Source of the DNA: Alistipes sp.
GTDB lineage: Bacteria; Bacteroidota; Bacteroidia; Bacteroidales; Rikenellaceae
Direction: 5' to 3'
NCBI GenBank assembly: GCA_017381935.1
Contig: JAFOBG010000059.1
Coordinates: forward strand, 1-64,000
Length of the DNA: 64,000 nt
The translations under genes and the position numbers were made by a program. The notes beneath the pieces are model-generated. The model did no database searches. It was not told where the DNA came from and saw only the letters and a program-made list of their open reading frames with translations. Positions 52,438 to 60,932 of the stretch are shown here, one piece after another. Position 1 is the stretch's first letter. Each line of letters starts with the position of its first letter.

Positions 52438-53622
52438 ATGACCTATACACCATCATTAAAGCCTAATACACGAATTGATGTTGCCGATATACTGCGAGGT
52501 ATCGCTATTGGAGGTATTGTGTTAATTCACTTTATTGAACAGCTCAACTTCTACATGTTTCCGGAGGCATCAAGTCAGACTATGGCTGTCATTAATCAGG
52601 GTGTGTGGGATGCTACATTTTTCCTGCTTGCCGGAAAAATGTATGCAATATTCTCGATGTTGTTTGGTCTAAGCCTATTTATTCAGCATGATAACCAAGC
52701 ACAGCAAGGGGTTGACTTTAGACCTCGCTTTTTGTGGCGAATGGTGCTGTTGATGCTCTTTGGATTGTTTGACTTACTCTTCTATAATGGAGATATACTG
52801 ACTATCTATGCGGTCTGTGGCGTTTTTGTTGTACCATTTGTTCGTGCGAATAATAGGGTGCTTGTGGCGGCAATGGTACTCTTTGCACTTCAACCGATAG
52901 AGATTATATATATCATTAAGGGGCTATTAGACCCTTCGACACAATCTCTTAACCTCGGGTCGAGTGAACTGTTTAAAGCTATATTGCCTGCTCAAGCTGA
53001 GGGCTCATGGCTTGATGTAGCTGTGGCGGGTATAGAGAAGGGTTTTTTAGTGAACTTTACTTGGGCCATTGAGCATGGTAGAGCAACGCAGACTATTTTT
53101 CTGTTTTTACTTGGTATCCTATTAGGACGCAAGAGGCTATTCTATGATGAGGGTAACAATATTCGGATTTGGAAGCGTGTACTTGTAGGCTCATTGTGTG
53201 CTTTTGTTGTTCTGTTCCCGCTATTTAAGATAGTGCCGGAGATGGTCGATATAGCTTGCGTCAAAAAGAGCTTGAAGGTGATGCTCAATATGTGGAAAAA
53301 CCTCTCTATGATGCTTTTCTATGTCTCTGGCGTGGTCTTACTATACTATCGCACCAAAGCCCGTGATATACTTATAAAGATTGCTCCGTATGGCAAGATG
53401 AGCCTTACAAACTATCTGTTGCAGTCTATTATTGGAGGTTTTGTATTCTATAATTGGGGCCTTGGCATGTATCGCTATTCGGGCCATACATCAAGCCTTT
53501 TGCTGGGAGTGGTGTGTGTGATATTGCAATATATATTCTGTCGTTGGTGGTTATCGGGCCATACACACGGACCTTTTGAGGCGTTGTGGCGTAGATTGAC
53601 GTGGTTAGGGAAAAAAGCATAG
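52438..53622 (+). CDS. DUF418-type multispanning membrane protein inside the arginine cluster
   Basis: 394 residues with about eight to ten hydrophobic spans. N-terminal RIDVADILRGIAIGGIVLIHF and the C-terminal SLTNYLLQSIIGGFVFYNW are hallmarks of the DUF418/acyltransferase-3-like membrane family (YeiB-type). Function is unknown. It lies 14 bp after argD and 30 bp before argF', same strand, so it is probably expressed with them. Possible roles are export or acylation of an intermediate, but nothing in the sequence shows this. Confidence 0.8.
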   Translation: MTYTPSLKPNTRIDVADILRGIAIGGIVLIHFIEQLNFYMFPEASSQTMAVINQGVWDATFFLLAGKMYAIFSMLFGLSLFIQHDNQAQQGVDFRPRFLWRMVLLMLFGLFDLLFYNGDILTIYAVCGVFVVPFVRANNRVLVAAMVLFALQPIEIIYIIKGLLDPSTQSLNLGSSELFKAILPAQAEGSWLDVAVAGIEKGFLVNFTWAIEHGRATQTIFLFLLGILLGRKRLFYDEGNNIRIWKRVLVGSLCAFVVLFPLFKIVPEMVDIACVKKSLKVMLNMWKNLSMMLFYVSGVVLLYYRTKARDILIKIAPYGKMSLTNYLLQSIIGGFVFYNWGLGMYRYSGHTSSLLLGVVCVILQYIFCRWWLSGHTHGPFEALWRRLTWLGKKA

Positions 53623-53652
53623 TGTATTTGGAGTAAAATAAATAAAGTCAAT

Positions 53653-54606
53653 ATGAAGAAGTTTACAAATGTAGCAGATATAGGCGACCTTAATAGTGCG
53701 GTTGCTGAGGCTCTGGAGATAAAAAAGGATAGATTTGCCTTTACCGAGCTTGGTAAAAATAAGACGCTACTGATGATATTTTTTAACTCTTCACTTCGTA
53801 CCCGTTTGTCAACTCAGAAGGCGGCAATGAATTTGGGTATGAATGTGATGGTGCTTGATGTTAATCAAGGAGCTTGGAAACTTGAGACCGAGCGTGGCGT
53901 TATCATGGATGGCGATAAGGCTGAGCATCTGTTGGAGGCTATACCGGTTATGGGCAGTTACTGCGATATTATCGGTGTTCGCTCGTTTGCAGGGCTGAAA
54001 AATAAGGCAGAGGACTATCAGGAGAGAGTTATCGAGCAGTTTATCCGCTACTCTGGCCGTCCGGTATTTTCTATGGAGGCGGCTACAGGCCATCCACTTC
54101 AGAGCTTTGCCGATCTTATTACAATAGAGGAGTATAAAAAGAGTGCCCGCCCTAAGGTTGTTCTTACATGGGCTCCGCATCCAAAGGCTCTACCTCAGGC
54201 TGTTCCTAACTCATTTGCCCAGTGGATAAATGCTGCAGGTTATGAGCTTGTGGTAACACATCCTAAGGGTTATGAACTTGATACACAATTTGTTCGCCCT
54301 GAGCAGATTGAGTATGACCAGCAGAAGGCTTTTGAGGGTGCAGACTTTATCTATGCAAAGAATTGGTCGGCCTTTGCTGACGAAAACTATGGTCAAGTGC
54401 TCTCTATAGACCGCAATTGGACTGTGGATAGTAGAAAGATGGCTCTTACAAATAATGCCTACTTTATGCACTGCCTTCCTGTGCGCCGAAATATGATTGT
54501 AACGGACGAGGTAATTGAGTCTGAACATAGTTTGGTAATTCCGGAGGCAGCTAATCGTGAGATTTCGGCTCAGGTTGTAATCAAACGACTTTTGGAGAGT
54601 CTGTAA
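53653..54606 (+). CDS. argF': N-acylornithine carbamoyltransferase (ArgF' type)
   Basis: 317 residues. Carbamoylates N-acylornithine rather than free ornithine, as in Bacteroides (N-succinylornithine) and Xanthomonas (N-acetylornithine). FFNSSLRTRLSTQKAA carries the carbamoyl-phosphate motif, and HCLPVRRNMIVTDEVI the proline/HCLP-type loop. In the B. fragilis succinyl enzyme residue 90 is Pro and in the acetyl enzyme the equivalent is Glu, a specificity switch known from structure work; here residue 90 is Ala (VIMDGDKAEHLLEAI). The protein otherwise looks much more like the B. fragilis enzyme. Substrate acyl group therefore uncertain. Confidence 0.92.
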   Translation: MKKFTNVADIGDLNSAVAEALEIKKDRFAFTELGKNKTLLMIFFNSSLRTRLSTQKAAMNLGMNVMVLDVNQGAWKLETERGVIMDGDKAEHLLEAIPVMGSYCDIIGVRSFAGLKNKAEDYQERVIEQFIRYSGRPVFSMEAATGHPLQSFADLITIEEYKKSARPKVVLTWAPHPKALPQAVPNSFAQWINAAGYELVVTHPKGYELDTQFVRPEQIEYDQQKAFEGADFIYAKNWSAFADENYGQVLSIDRNWTVDSRKMALTNNAYFMHCLPVRRNMIVTDEVIESEHSLVIPEAANREISAQVVIKRLLESL

Positions 54607-54617
54607 AGTGTTGCTTA

Positions 54618-55388
54618 ATGATAAAGGTTGTAAAGATAGGCGGTAATGTTATAGATAACGAGGCGGCACTTGCTCGCTTCGTTGCCGATTTTGCCGCTAT
54701 AGAGGGCCCGAAAGTGCTTGTACATGGCGGAGGCAAACTCGCAACTCGCCTTGCCGAGAAGTTGGAGATAGAGACTACGATGATAGATGGTCGTCGTGTT
54801 ACGGATGCTCAAACGCTTGATGTGGTTACAATGGTCTATGCGGGTCTTGTAAATAAGCGCATTGTAGCTGGATTGCAGGCTGTAGGGTGCAATGCAATAG
54901 GTCTGTCTGGTGCAGATGGTGGAGTTATTTGCGCTACTCGCAGAGCTGCAAAACCGATTGATTTCGGCTTTGTGGGCGATATAGCTGTTGATGGTGTAGA
55001 TGCTCATTTTATACTCTCGCTTTTGGAGTGTGGCGTGGTACCTATATTCTGCTCTATTATGCATGATGGTAATTCTACACTTCTTAATTGCAATGCCGAC
55101 TCGGTAGCCTCAGCGGTAGCTGTTGCATTGGCTCAAAGGTCTGAAACAGAGCTTATCTTCTGCTTTGAGAAGGCGGGAGTTATGGCCGATATTGATAATC
55201 CCGACTCGGTTATTCCGAATATTAGTGAACAGAGCTATAAAACACTGCTTGCAGACGGGGTGGTAAATAAGGGTATGATTCCTAAAATTGACGGAGCATT
55301 TAGAGCTTTGAAGAGTGGTGTGAAGTTGGTAACAATTAAACATTCCGAGGACCTTACAAAGGATAGCGGAACAAAGATAGAGTTGTAG
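54618..55388 (+). CDS. argB: N-acylglutamate kinase
   Basis: 256 residues. Phosphorylates the acyl-glutamate. KIGGNVIDN at the N-terminus, VLVHGGGKLATRLAEKL, GRRVTDAQTLDVVTMVYAGLVNK split around the substrate loop, and NCNADSVASAVAVAL with KGMIPKIDGAF near the end are typical. It lacks the N-terminal helix of arginine-inhibited hexameric NAGKs, suggesting a dimeric enzyme not fed back by arginine. 11 bp after argF', 1 bp before argE. Confidence 0.95.
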   Translation: MIKVVKIGGNVIDNEAALARFVADFAAIEGPKVLVHGGGKLATRLAEKLEIETTMIDGRRVTDAQTLDVVTMVYAGLVNKRIVAGLQAVGCNAIGLSGADGGVICATRRAAKPIDFGFVGDIAVDGVDAHFILSLLECGVVPIFCSIMHDGNSTLLNCNADSVASAVAVALAQRSETELIFCFEKAGVMADIDNPDSVIPNISEQSYKTLLADGVVNKGMIPKIDGAFRALKSGVKLVTIKHSEDLTKDSGTKIEL

Positions 55389-55389
55389 T

Positions 55390-56478
55390 ATGCAGTCTGT
55401 TGTGAATAGTGAGTTTGTAGAGTTGTTGTCATCACTTGTTGCCACACCGTCGGTCTCTGGCAGTGAAAGTGGTACGGCAGATATACTATGCACCTTTTTA
55501 ACTAATCATGGAGTTGATGTTAATCGCCTCTATAATAACGTCTGGGCAAAGTCTGAGGGCTTTGATAACTCTAAAAAGACACTGCTTCTCAACTCGCATC
55601 ATGATACAGTAAGGCCTGCAGGTGGTTATACCTTTGACCCATATTGTGGTACAGTTGACAATGGGAAAGTTCTTGGCCTTGGTAGTAACGATGCAGGAGG
55701 GTCGTTAGTGAGTCTGATGGCACTGTTCCTACGCTTTTACAATACCTCAGAACTGCCATTCAACCTTATCCTTGCCCTTACTGCGGAAGAGGAGACTATG
55801 GGTGAGAAGGGTATGCGAGCCATGCTTGCAGAGTTCAAGCGCCTTGGCCTTAATATAGATATGGTAATAGTCGGAGAGCCTACCTCAATGCAGGCCGCAA
55901 TTGGCGAGAGAGGTCTTGTTGTTCTTGATGGCATTACAACGGGCACAAGTGGTCATGCGGCTCGTAATGAGGGAGATAATGCCCTCTATAAGGCTATTGA
56001 AGATATAGAACGACTTAGGAATTTCAAATTTGAGAAGACAAGTCCAGTCTTGGGTGATATTAAAATATCGGTTACTCAGATTGAGGCGGGGCGACAGCAT
56101 AATATCGTACCTGACAGTTGCCACTTTGTAGTCGATGTAAGGACTACAGATGCCTATACCAATGAGCAGACAGTAGAACTACTGCAGAGTGCAGTAAAAT
56201 ACTCGACTCTCACTCCTCGTTCAACACGTGTTCGCGCCTCGGCGATAGCAGAAAACCATCCGCTTGTGCGAGCTGCGGTGGCTGTGGGTCGAGAGACGTT
56301 TATCTCTCCGACAACCTCTGATAGAGCATTGTTGTCAGGCATTGCGGCACTTAAGATTGGTGTGGGCGAGAGTGCTCGTTCTCATACTGCAGATGAATTT
56401 GTTAAAATAACGGAGATAGAGGAGGGTATAGAGATATACAGTTCAATTTTAGATAAGCTATCACGAGAGACGCTATAA
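55390..56478 (+). CDS. argE: Acylornithine/acylcitrulline deacetylase-type M20 peptidase
   Basis: 362 residues, zinc-dependent M20 enzyme. LLNSHHDTVRPAGGYTFDP (metal His), GSNDAGGSLVSLMAL, ALTAEEETMGEKG (catalytic Glu), VGEPTSMQAAIGERG and ATSDRALL-like PTTSDRALLSG fit ArgE/DapE. In organisms using ArgF' it removes the acyl group from N-acylcitrulline instead of acylornithine; that assignment follows from context. Its stop lies in the first bases of the second arg leader element. Confidence 0.92.
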   Translation: MQSVVNSEFVELLSSLVATPSVSGSESGTADILCTFLTNHGVDVNRLYNNVWAKSEGFDNSKKTLLLNSHHDTVRPAGGYTFDPYCGTVDNGKVLGLGSNDAGGSLVSLMALFLRFYNTSELPFNLILALTAEEETMGEKGMRAMLAEFKRLGLNIDMVIVGEPTSMQAAIGERGLVVLDGITTGTSGHAARNEGDNALYKAIEDIERLRNFKFEKTSPVLGDIKISVTQIEAGRQHNIVPDSCHFVVDVRTTDAYTNEQTVELLQSAVKYSTLTPRSTRVRASAIAENHPLVRAAVAVGRETFISPTTSDRALLSGIAALKIGVGESARSHTADEFVKITEIEEGIEIYSSILDKLSRETL

Positions 56479-56608
56479 TTAGGTCGAAGCAATTTTTGAG
56501 GATATGCGGTAATAGCATATTGTAACCTCAAAAATATGAAATAAACCGAAATAGAATGTACCCAAAAGCGAAATAATAGAATATTAATTTGTAGAACATC
56601 CTTTATAT
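56472..56608 (+). promoter_or_regulatory. arg leader element, copy B (before argH)
   Basis: Homologue of 51132-51298. It contains a strong hairpin: TTTTTGAGG (56493-56501) with CCTCAAAAA (56526-56534), and inside it ATATGC (56502-56507) with GCATAT (56515-56520). Downstream come CGAAATAGAAT, CAAAAGCGAAA and TAATTTGTAGAA as in copy A, ending just before argH. The conservation of non-coding sequence in front of two arginine genes suggests a shared control element. Confidence 0.65.
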
Positions 56609-57904
56609 ATGAAACTTTGGAATAAAGGCTTTGAGCCGGATAAACTGATTGAACTCTTTACTGTCGGCAATGACCGAGAACTTGATTTGCGCCTTGCTCG
56701 CTACGATGTAGAGGGCTCGATGGCTCATATTCGTATGCTTGAGAGTATTGGCCTGATTGAGAGTAGTGAACTACCACAACTCTTAGAGGCTCTTGAGGAT
56801 ATAGCAAAGAGCATAGAAAAGGGAGAGTTTACTATCGAAGAGGGAGTAGAGGATGTCCACTCACAGGTAGAGTTGATGCTTACTCGTCGCCTTGGCGATA
56901 TGGGTAAGAAAATCCACTCAGGCCGTTCTCGTAACGACCAGGTGCTTGTCGATTTGAAACTCTTTATGAGGGATGAATTAAAGACGATTGCCGATAGAGT
57001 AAATAACCTCTTTTGTCGATTGCTATCACTATCAGAGGCGCATAAGGATACGCTTATGCCGGGCTATACCCATCTGCAGGTAGCTATGCCATCATCATTT
57101 GGCTTGTGGTTTGGTGCATACGCAGAGTCGTTGGTTGATGATATGGAGATGTTGGCCGCTGCCTATAAGATTGCAAACCAAAATCCTCTTGGCTCAGCGG
57201 CTGGTTATGGCTCTTCATTCCCGCTGAATAGAACGATGACAACCGAACTGCTTGGCTTTGCCACTTTGCATTATAATGTTGTTGCGGCACAGATGAGCCG
57301 AGGGAAGAGCGAGCGTACGGCTGCCTATGCAATTGCTTCGGTAGCATCTACGCTTGGTAAGTTTGCAATGGATGTGTGTCTTTTTATGTGTCAAAATTAT
57401 GGTTTTATCTCCTTTCCTGATACCCTTACAACAGGTTCGAGCATAATGCCGCATAAAAAGAATCCGGATGTGTTTGAGATTATGCGAGCAAAGTGTAACC
57501 GACTGCAGAGTGTTCCGAATGAGATTTCGTTGCTTACAACTAATCTGCCACTTGGCTATCATCGTGATTTGCAGTTGCTCAAAGATATTATTTTCCCTGC
57601 GACCACAACAATTTGTACCTGCCTTGATATGTGTGATTTTATGTTGCAACATATTATTATAAAGGAGAATATTCTCGATGATGAACGTTATAACTACCTC
57701 TTTACCGTTGAGGATGTGAATAGATTAACTGTTTCGGGTGTACCATTTAGAGAGGCCTACAAGCAGGTCGGTATGCAGGTTCAGAGAGGCGAGTATGTCC
57801 CTACACGAGAGGTTCACCATACTCACGAGGGTAGTATCGGCAATCTGTGTAATGATAAAATTGCAGAAAAGATGCATAAAGTGCTTGAAAAGTTTGGTTA
57901 TTGA
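56609..57904 (+). CDS. argH: Argininosuccinate lyase
   Basis: 431 residues. Final step, argininosuccinate to arginine and fumarate. Fumarase-superfamily signature GSSIMPHKKNPDVFE, MPGYTHLQVAMPSSFG, KIHSGRSRNDQVLVDLKLF, and the C-terminal REVHHTHEGSIGN. Slightly shorter than the usual 450-460 residues, consistent with the Bacteroidetes branch. The promoter of the next operon overlaps its 3' end. Confidence 0.96.
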   Translation: MKLWNKGFEPDKLIELFTVGNDRELDLRLARYDVEGSMAHIRMLESIGLIESSELPQLLEALEDIAKSIEKGEFTIEEGVEDVHSQVELMLTRRLGDMGKKIHSGRSRNDQVLVDLKLFMRDELKTIADRVNNLFCRLLSLSEAHKDTLMPGYTHLQVAMPSSFGLWFGAYAESLVDDMEMLAAAYKIANQNPLGSAAGYGSSFPLNRTMTTELLGFATLHYNVVAAQMSRGKSERTAAYAIASVASTLGKFAMDVCLFMCQNYGFISFPDTLTTGSSIMPHKKNPDVFEIMRAKCNRLQSVPNEISLLTTNLPLGYHRDLQLLKDIIFPATTTICTCLDMCDFMLQHIIIKENILDDERYNYLFTVEDVNRLTVSGVPFREAYKQVGMQVQRGEYVPTREVHHTHEGSIGNLCNDKIAEKMHKVLEKFGY

Positions 57905-57923
57905 AAAAAAATAGTTACTTTTG
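57893..57923 (+). promoter_or_regulatory. Promoter of the aromatic (phe/tyr) operon
   Basis: TTTG (57893-57896) inside the last codons of argH and TACTTTTG (57916-57923) are 19 bp apart. Transcription from about 57930 would produce a leader of about 155 nt containing the leader peptide and terminator described next. Confidence 0.75.
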
Positions 57924-57943
57924 TAATATAATTAGGATTAGGT

Positions 57944-58003
57944 ATGCAGAGCTCACGATTTTTTGGTTACTTCTATTTTTACTTCTTTAACAAACAGAAT
58001 TAG
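57944..58003 (+). CDS. Phe/Tyr-rich leader peptide of the aromatic operon
   Basis: A 20-codon frame, ATG 57944 to TAG 58003, encodes MQSSRFFGYFYFYFFNKQN. Within ten consecutive codons (FFGYFYFYFF) there are six Phe and three Tyr. Such runs in a short frame between a promoter and an intrinsic terminator, upstream of Phe/Tyr biosynthetic genes, are the hallmark of ribosome-mediated attenuation (as in E. coli pheA and pheST). Too short for normal gene calling. No Shine-Dalgarno is evident, which is normal in this phylum. Confidence 0.85.
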   Translation: MQSSRFFGYFYFYFFNKQN

Positions 58004-58004
58004 A

Positions 58005-58071
58005 GGAGCGGTAACTCGTGTGCAGTATATTTAGATTTATATAGCCGTTCCAATTAAGGGACGGCTTTTTT
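58005..58071 (+). promoter_or_regulatory. Attenuator: antiterminator arm and intrinsic terminator before pheA
   Basis: Terminator: AGCCGTTCC (58043-58051), AATTAA loop, GGGACGGCT (58058-58066), then a run of T to 58071. Alternative pairing: GGAGCGG (58005-58011) is complementary to CCGTTCC (58045-58051) with one G-U pair, which would break the terminator. The GGAGCGG arm begins two bases after the leader stop codon, so a ribosome parked at the stop would cover it and allow termination. A ribosome stalled on Phe/Tyr codons upstream would leave it free. The terminator ends 12 bp before pheA. Confidence 0.85.
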
Positions 58072-58083
58072 AATTGGATTATT

Positions 58084-58929
58084 ATGAAAAAAGTTGCAAT
58101 ACAAGGATATGCAGGGTCGTTTCACCACATTGCGGCACAGCAATATGAGGGTTGTGCGGTGGAAATTCTGCCTTGTGATACATTTAGAGCCGTAGCAAGA
58201 GCAGTTGAAAGTGGAGAGGTTGACTATGGCGTTATGGCTATCGAAAACTCTATTGCCGGTTCTATACTCCCTAATTATAAAATCTTACAGCAATGTAACC
58301 TCCATATCAGCGGCGAGATTTATCTACAGATTCGCCAAAATCTGATGGTTAATCGTGGTGTGAAGTTGGAGGATATTCGAGAGGTTGAGTCGCATCAGAT
58401 GGCGCTGCTTCAATGTGCTGAGTATCTGGACGAACATGGCTGGCGACTTGTAGAGAGTGCCGATACAGCCCTTAGTGCGTTAGAACTTCAAAAGAGTGGT
58501 TCTCGAACTACAGCTGCTGTGGCAGGAGCTTTGGCTGCAGAACTTTTTGATCTTGAGATTATTGCGGCTGATATCCATACGAATAGGAATAACTATACCC
58601 GTTTTCTTATCCTTGAGAGGTGTGATAGAGCTATCTTTGAGCCGGAGGCAGATACTGTTGTAGGCAATAAAGCCTCACTCTACTTTAACATTCCGGATAC
58701 TTCGGGCTCTTTATATCAGACTCTGGGTGCTATGGAGGGGTTAGATATAAATATGACAAAACTTCAGTCCTATCCGATTGCGGACCAGCCATTCCATTAT
58801 ATGTTTCATGTAGATATGGAGTTTGACGATGTGTCATCTTTGCGCAAGGCTGTAAAGAGGATGAGGGCTATGGGTGTAGAGGTCCATATATATGGAGTTT
58901 ATAATAAAAATACTGATTTTGAGCTATGA
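58084..58929 (+). CDS. pheA: Prephenate dehydratase
   Basis: 281 residues, monofunctional PDT with regulatory ACT domain. Converts prephenate to phenylpyruvate. AIQGYAGSFHHIAA at the start, DYGVMAIENSIAGSILPNY, and the C-terminal ACT domain with KASLYFNIPDTSGSLYQTL and KLQSYPIADQPFHYMF, equivalent to the ESRP-type Phe-binding region in degenerate form. The conserved catalytic Thr-Arg-Phe motif appears as NYTRFLIL. First structural gene after the attenuator; stop overlaps the aminotransferase start (ATGA). Confidence 0.95.
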   Translation: MKKVAIQGYAGSFHHIAAQQYEGCAVEILPCDTFRAVARAVESGEVDYGVMAIENSIAGSILPNYKILQQCNLHISGEIYLQIRQNLMVNRGVKLEDIREVESHQMALLQCAEYLDEHGWRLVESADTALSALELQKSGSRTTAAVAGALAAELFDLEIIAADIHTNRNNYTRFLILERCDRAIFEPEADTVVGNKASLYFNIPDTSGSLYQTLGAMEGLDINMTKLQSYPIADQPFHYMFHVDMEFDDVSSLRKAVKRMRAMGVEVHIYGVYNKNTDFEL

Positions 58930-60080
58930 ACCGAGAGTTTCAACCAATATTGTCGCAACGACTTGATGGGGTGGGGGAGTACTACTTCTCAAAAAAGCTA
59001 CGTGAGATAGATATGATGCGCAAAGATGGTAAAACTATCATCTCTCTTGGTATCGGAAGTCCCGATATGCCACCACATCCGAGCGTTATAGAGCGCCTTG
59101 CAACGGAGTCTGCAAAGCCGACAAATCATGGTTATCAATCATATAAAGGCGCAGTGGAGCTACGTGAGGCATTTGCCAATTGGTATGGTCAGAAGTTCGG
59201 AGTGAGTCTTAACCCTGATAGTCAGATTATGCCACTTATCGGCTCTAAAGAGGGTATTATGCATATTGCTATGACCTATCTTAATGCGGGCGATAAGGTG
59301 CTTGTTCCAAATCCTGGCTATCCGACCTATACTTCTGCCGTAACACTTGCAGGTGGTATCGCAACTCCATATCAGCTTTGTGGTGAGAATGGTTGGTTGC
59401 CTGATTTGGATAATATGGATACTCAGGACGTTAAGATGATGATTATAAACTATCCTCACATGCCTACGGGAGCAGTTGCAACACATGCTGCTTTAGAGAG
59501 AATCGTCGAGTTTTGCCGTAAACACTCTATACTTTTGCTTAATGATAATCCGTATGGTTTTATTCGTAACCCTAAGCCTGTAAGTTTATTGCAGGTATAT
59601 GGTGCAATGGATGTGGCAATGGAGCTTAATTCGCTTAGTAAGAGTCATAATATGGCAGGCTGGCGAATAGGTATGCTCGCCGCCTCAGAGGATAGGATTG
59701 CTGAGGTGTTACGTTTTAAGAGTAATATGGATTCGGGAATGTTCTTGCCGCTACAGTTGGCAGCCGCAACAGCCCTTGAACTTGGAGAGGAGTGGTATCA
59801 GAGTCAAAATGATGAGTACTACCGTAGAGAGGTTGTTGGTAAAGCTATTTTTGATGCTTTGGACATTGAGTATGCCGATAATCAGGCGGGTCTGTTTTTG
59901 TGGGGGCGACTACCTGAGGGTGAGACATGTTATGAGTGTTGTGATAGGCTACTCTATCAGAATGGAATTTTTATGACCCCAGGAGCTATATTTGGTAGTG
60001 CAGGGGAGAGATATATGCGCCTGAGCCTATGTGCTCCGATGGCTACATTGGAGAGTGTACTTAATATTTTGAAGGGATGA
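58926..60080 (+). CDS. Class I PLP aminotransferase, probably aromatic amino acid aminotransferase
   Basis: 384 residues. Placed between prephenate dehydratase and prephenate dehydrogenase, so it most likely transaminates phenylpyruvate and 4-hydroxyphenylpyruvate (or prephenate). PLP lysine in NSLSKSHNMAGWRIG, IGSKEGIMHIAM, and Arg near the C-terminus in YMRLSLCAPM. The normally NPNNPTG-like segment reads NYPHMPTGA, with His178 where most fold-I enzymes have the Asn that touches the PLP phenol oxygen. Overlaps its neighbours by 4 bp on both sides. Confidence 0.88.
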   Translation: MNREFQPILSQRLDGVGEYYFSKKLREIDMMRKDGKTIISLGIGSPDMPPHPSVIERLATESAKPTNHGYQSYKGAVELREAFANWYGQKFGVSLNPDSQIMPLIGSKEGIMHIAMTYLNAGDKVLVPNPGYPTYTSAVTLAGGIATPYQLCGENGWLPDLDNMDTQDVKMMIINYPHMPTGAVATHAALERIVEFCRKHSILLLNDNPYGFIRNPKPVSLLQVYGAMDVAMELNSLSKSHNMAGWRIGMLAASEDRIAEVLRFKSNMDSGMFLPLQLAAATALELGEEWYQSQNDEYYRREVVGKAIFDALDIEYADNQAGLFLWGRLPEGETCYECCDRLLYQNGIFMTPGAIFGSAGERYMRLSLCAPMATLESVLNILKG

Positions 60081-60922
60081 AAGTTGCAGTTGTTGGATTA
60101 GGACTAATTGGAGGCTCATTTGCTCTTGCTCTGCGAGCTAAAGGAATCGCTTCGAGAGTTGTTGGTGTCGAGGCAAACCCATTACATGCAGAAAAGGCTG
60201 TAGAGCTTGGAATTGTCGAAAAGGTGTTGCCGCTATATGAGGCTATTGAGCAGGCTGAGTTGATAGTGCTTGCTGTTCCTGTTGATGCTATCCCTCAAAT
60301 AGCGATAAAGGTACTCAATATAGTCTCTGATAATCAGATAGTTATTGATATGGGTTCGACAAAGGAGGAACTATGCGAGATTATTAGCCGCCATCCGGCA
60401 CGCAAGCGCTTTGTTGCTACGCACCCTATGTGGGGAACAGAGTTTAGCGGCCCTCAAGCGGCTACTGCAGACTCTTTTGCAGGTCGTAATGTGGTTGTTT
60501 GCGAGAAGGAACTGTCAGATGCTATGGCTGTAGAGAAAATAGAGAGTATCTATCGCCAATTAGGTATGTCGGTCCTTGAGATGAATGCAGAGCAACATGA
60601 TTTGCATGCCGCTTATGTGAGCCATATATCGCATATAACCTCATTTATCCTCTCGACTACGGTTTTGGAGAAGGAGCGTGAGGAGGAGACAATCTTTAAC
60701 CTTGCCGGTGGAGGTTTTGATAGTACAGTTCGTTTAGCTAAGAGTTCTGCCGATACTTGGATTCCGATTTTTACGCAGAATAAATACAATGTGCTCGATG
60801 TGCTCAGAGAGTATATCCATCAACTCAATCTCTTCCGCAAAGCACTTGAAAAGGATGATATACAGACCCTAAGAGATATTATAGATAGGGCAAATCAAAT
60901 AAAGAGAGTATTACATAAATAA
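60077..60922 (+). CDS. tyrA: Prephenate dehydrogenase
   Basis: 281 residues, NAD-dependent oxidative decarboxylation of prephenate to 4-hydroxyphenylpyruvate. Rossmann loop VVGLGLIGGSFALALR at residues 4-19, VIDMGSTKEE, the catalytic-region THPMWGTEFSGPQAA, and HDLHAAYVSHISH. There is no fused chorismate mutase or ACT domain; the mutase is supplied by the next gene. Confidence 0.95.
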   Translation: MKVAVVGLGLIGGSFALALRAKGIASRVVGVEANPLHAEKAVELGIVEKVLPLYEAIEQAELIVLAVPVDAIPQIAIKVLNIVSDNQIVIDMGSTKEELCEIISRHPARKRFVATHPMWGTEFSGPQAATADSFAGRNVVVCEKELSDAMAVEKIESIYRQLGMSVLEMNAEQHDLHAAYVSHISHITSFILSTTVLEKEREEETIFNLAGGGFDSTVRLAKSSADTWIPIFTQNKYNVLDVLREYIHQLNLFRKALEKDDIQTLRDIIDRANQIKRVLHK

Positions 60923-60932
60923 CAATAAGACT

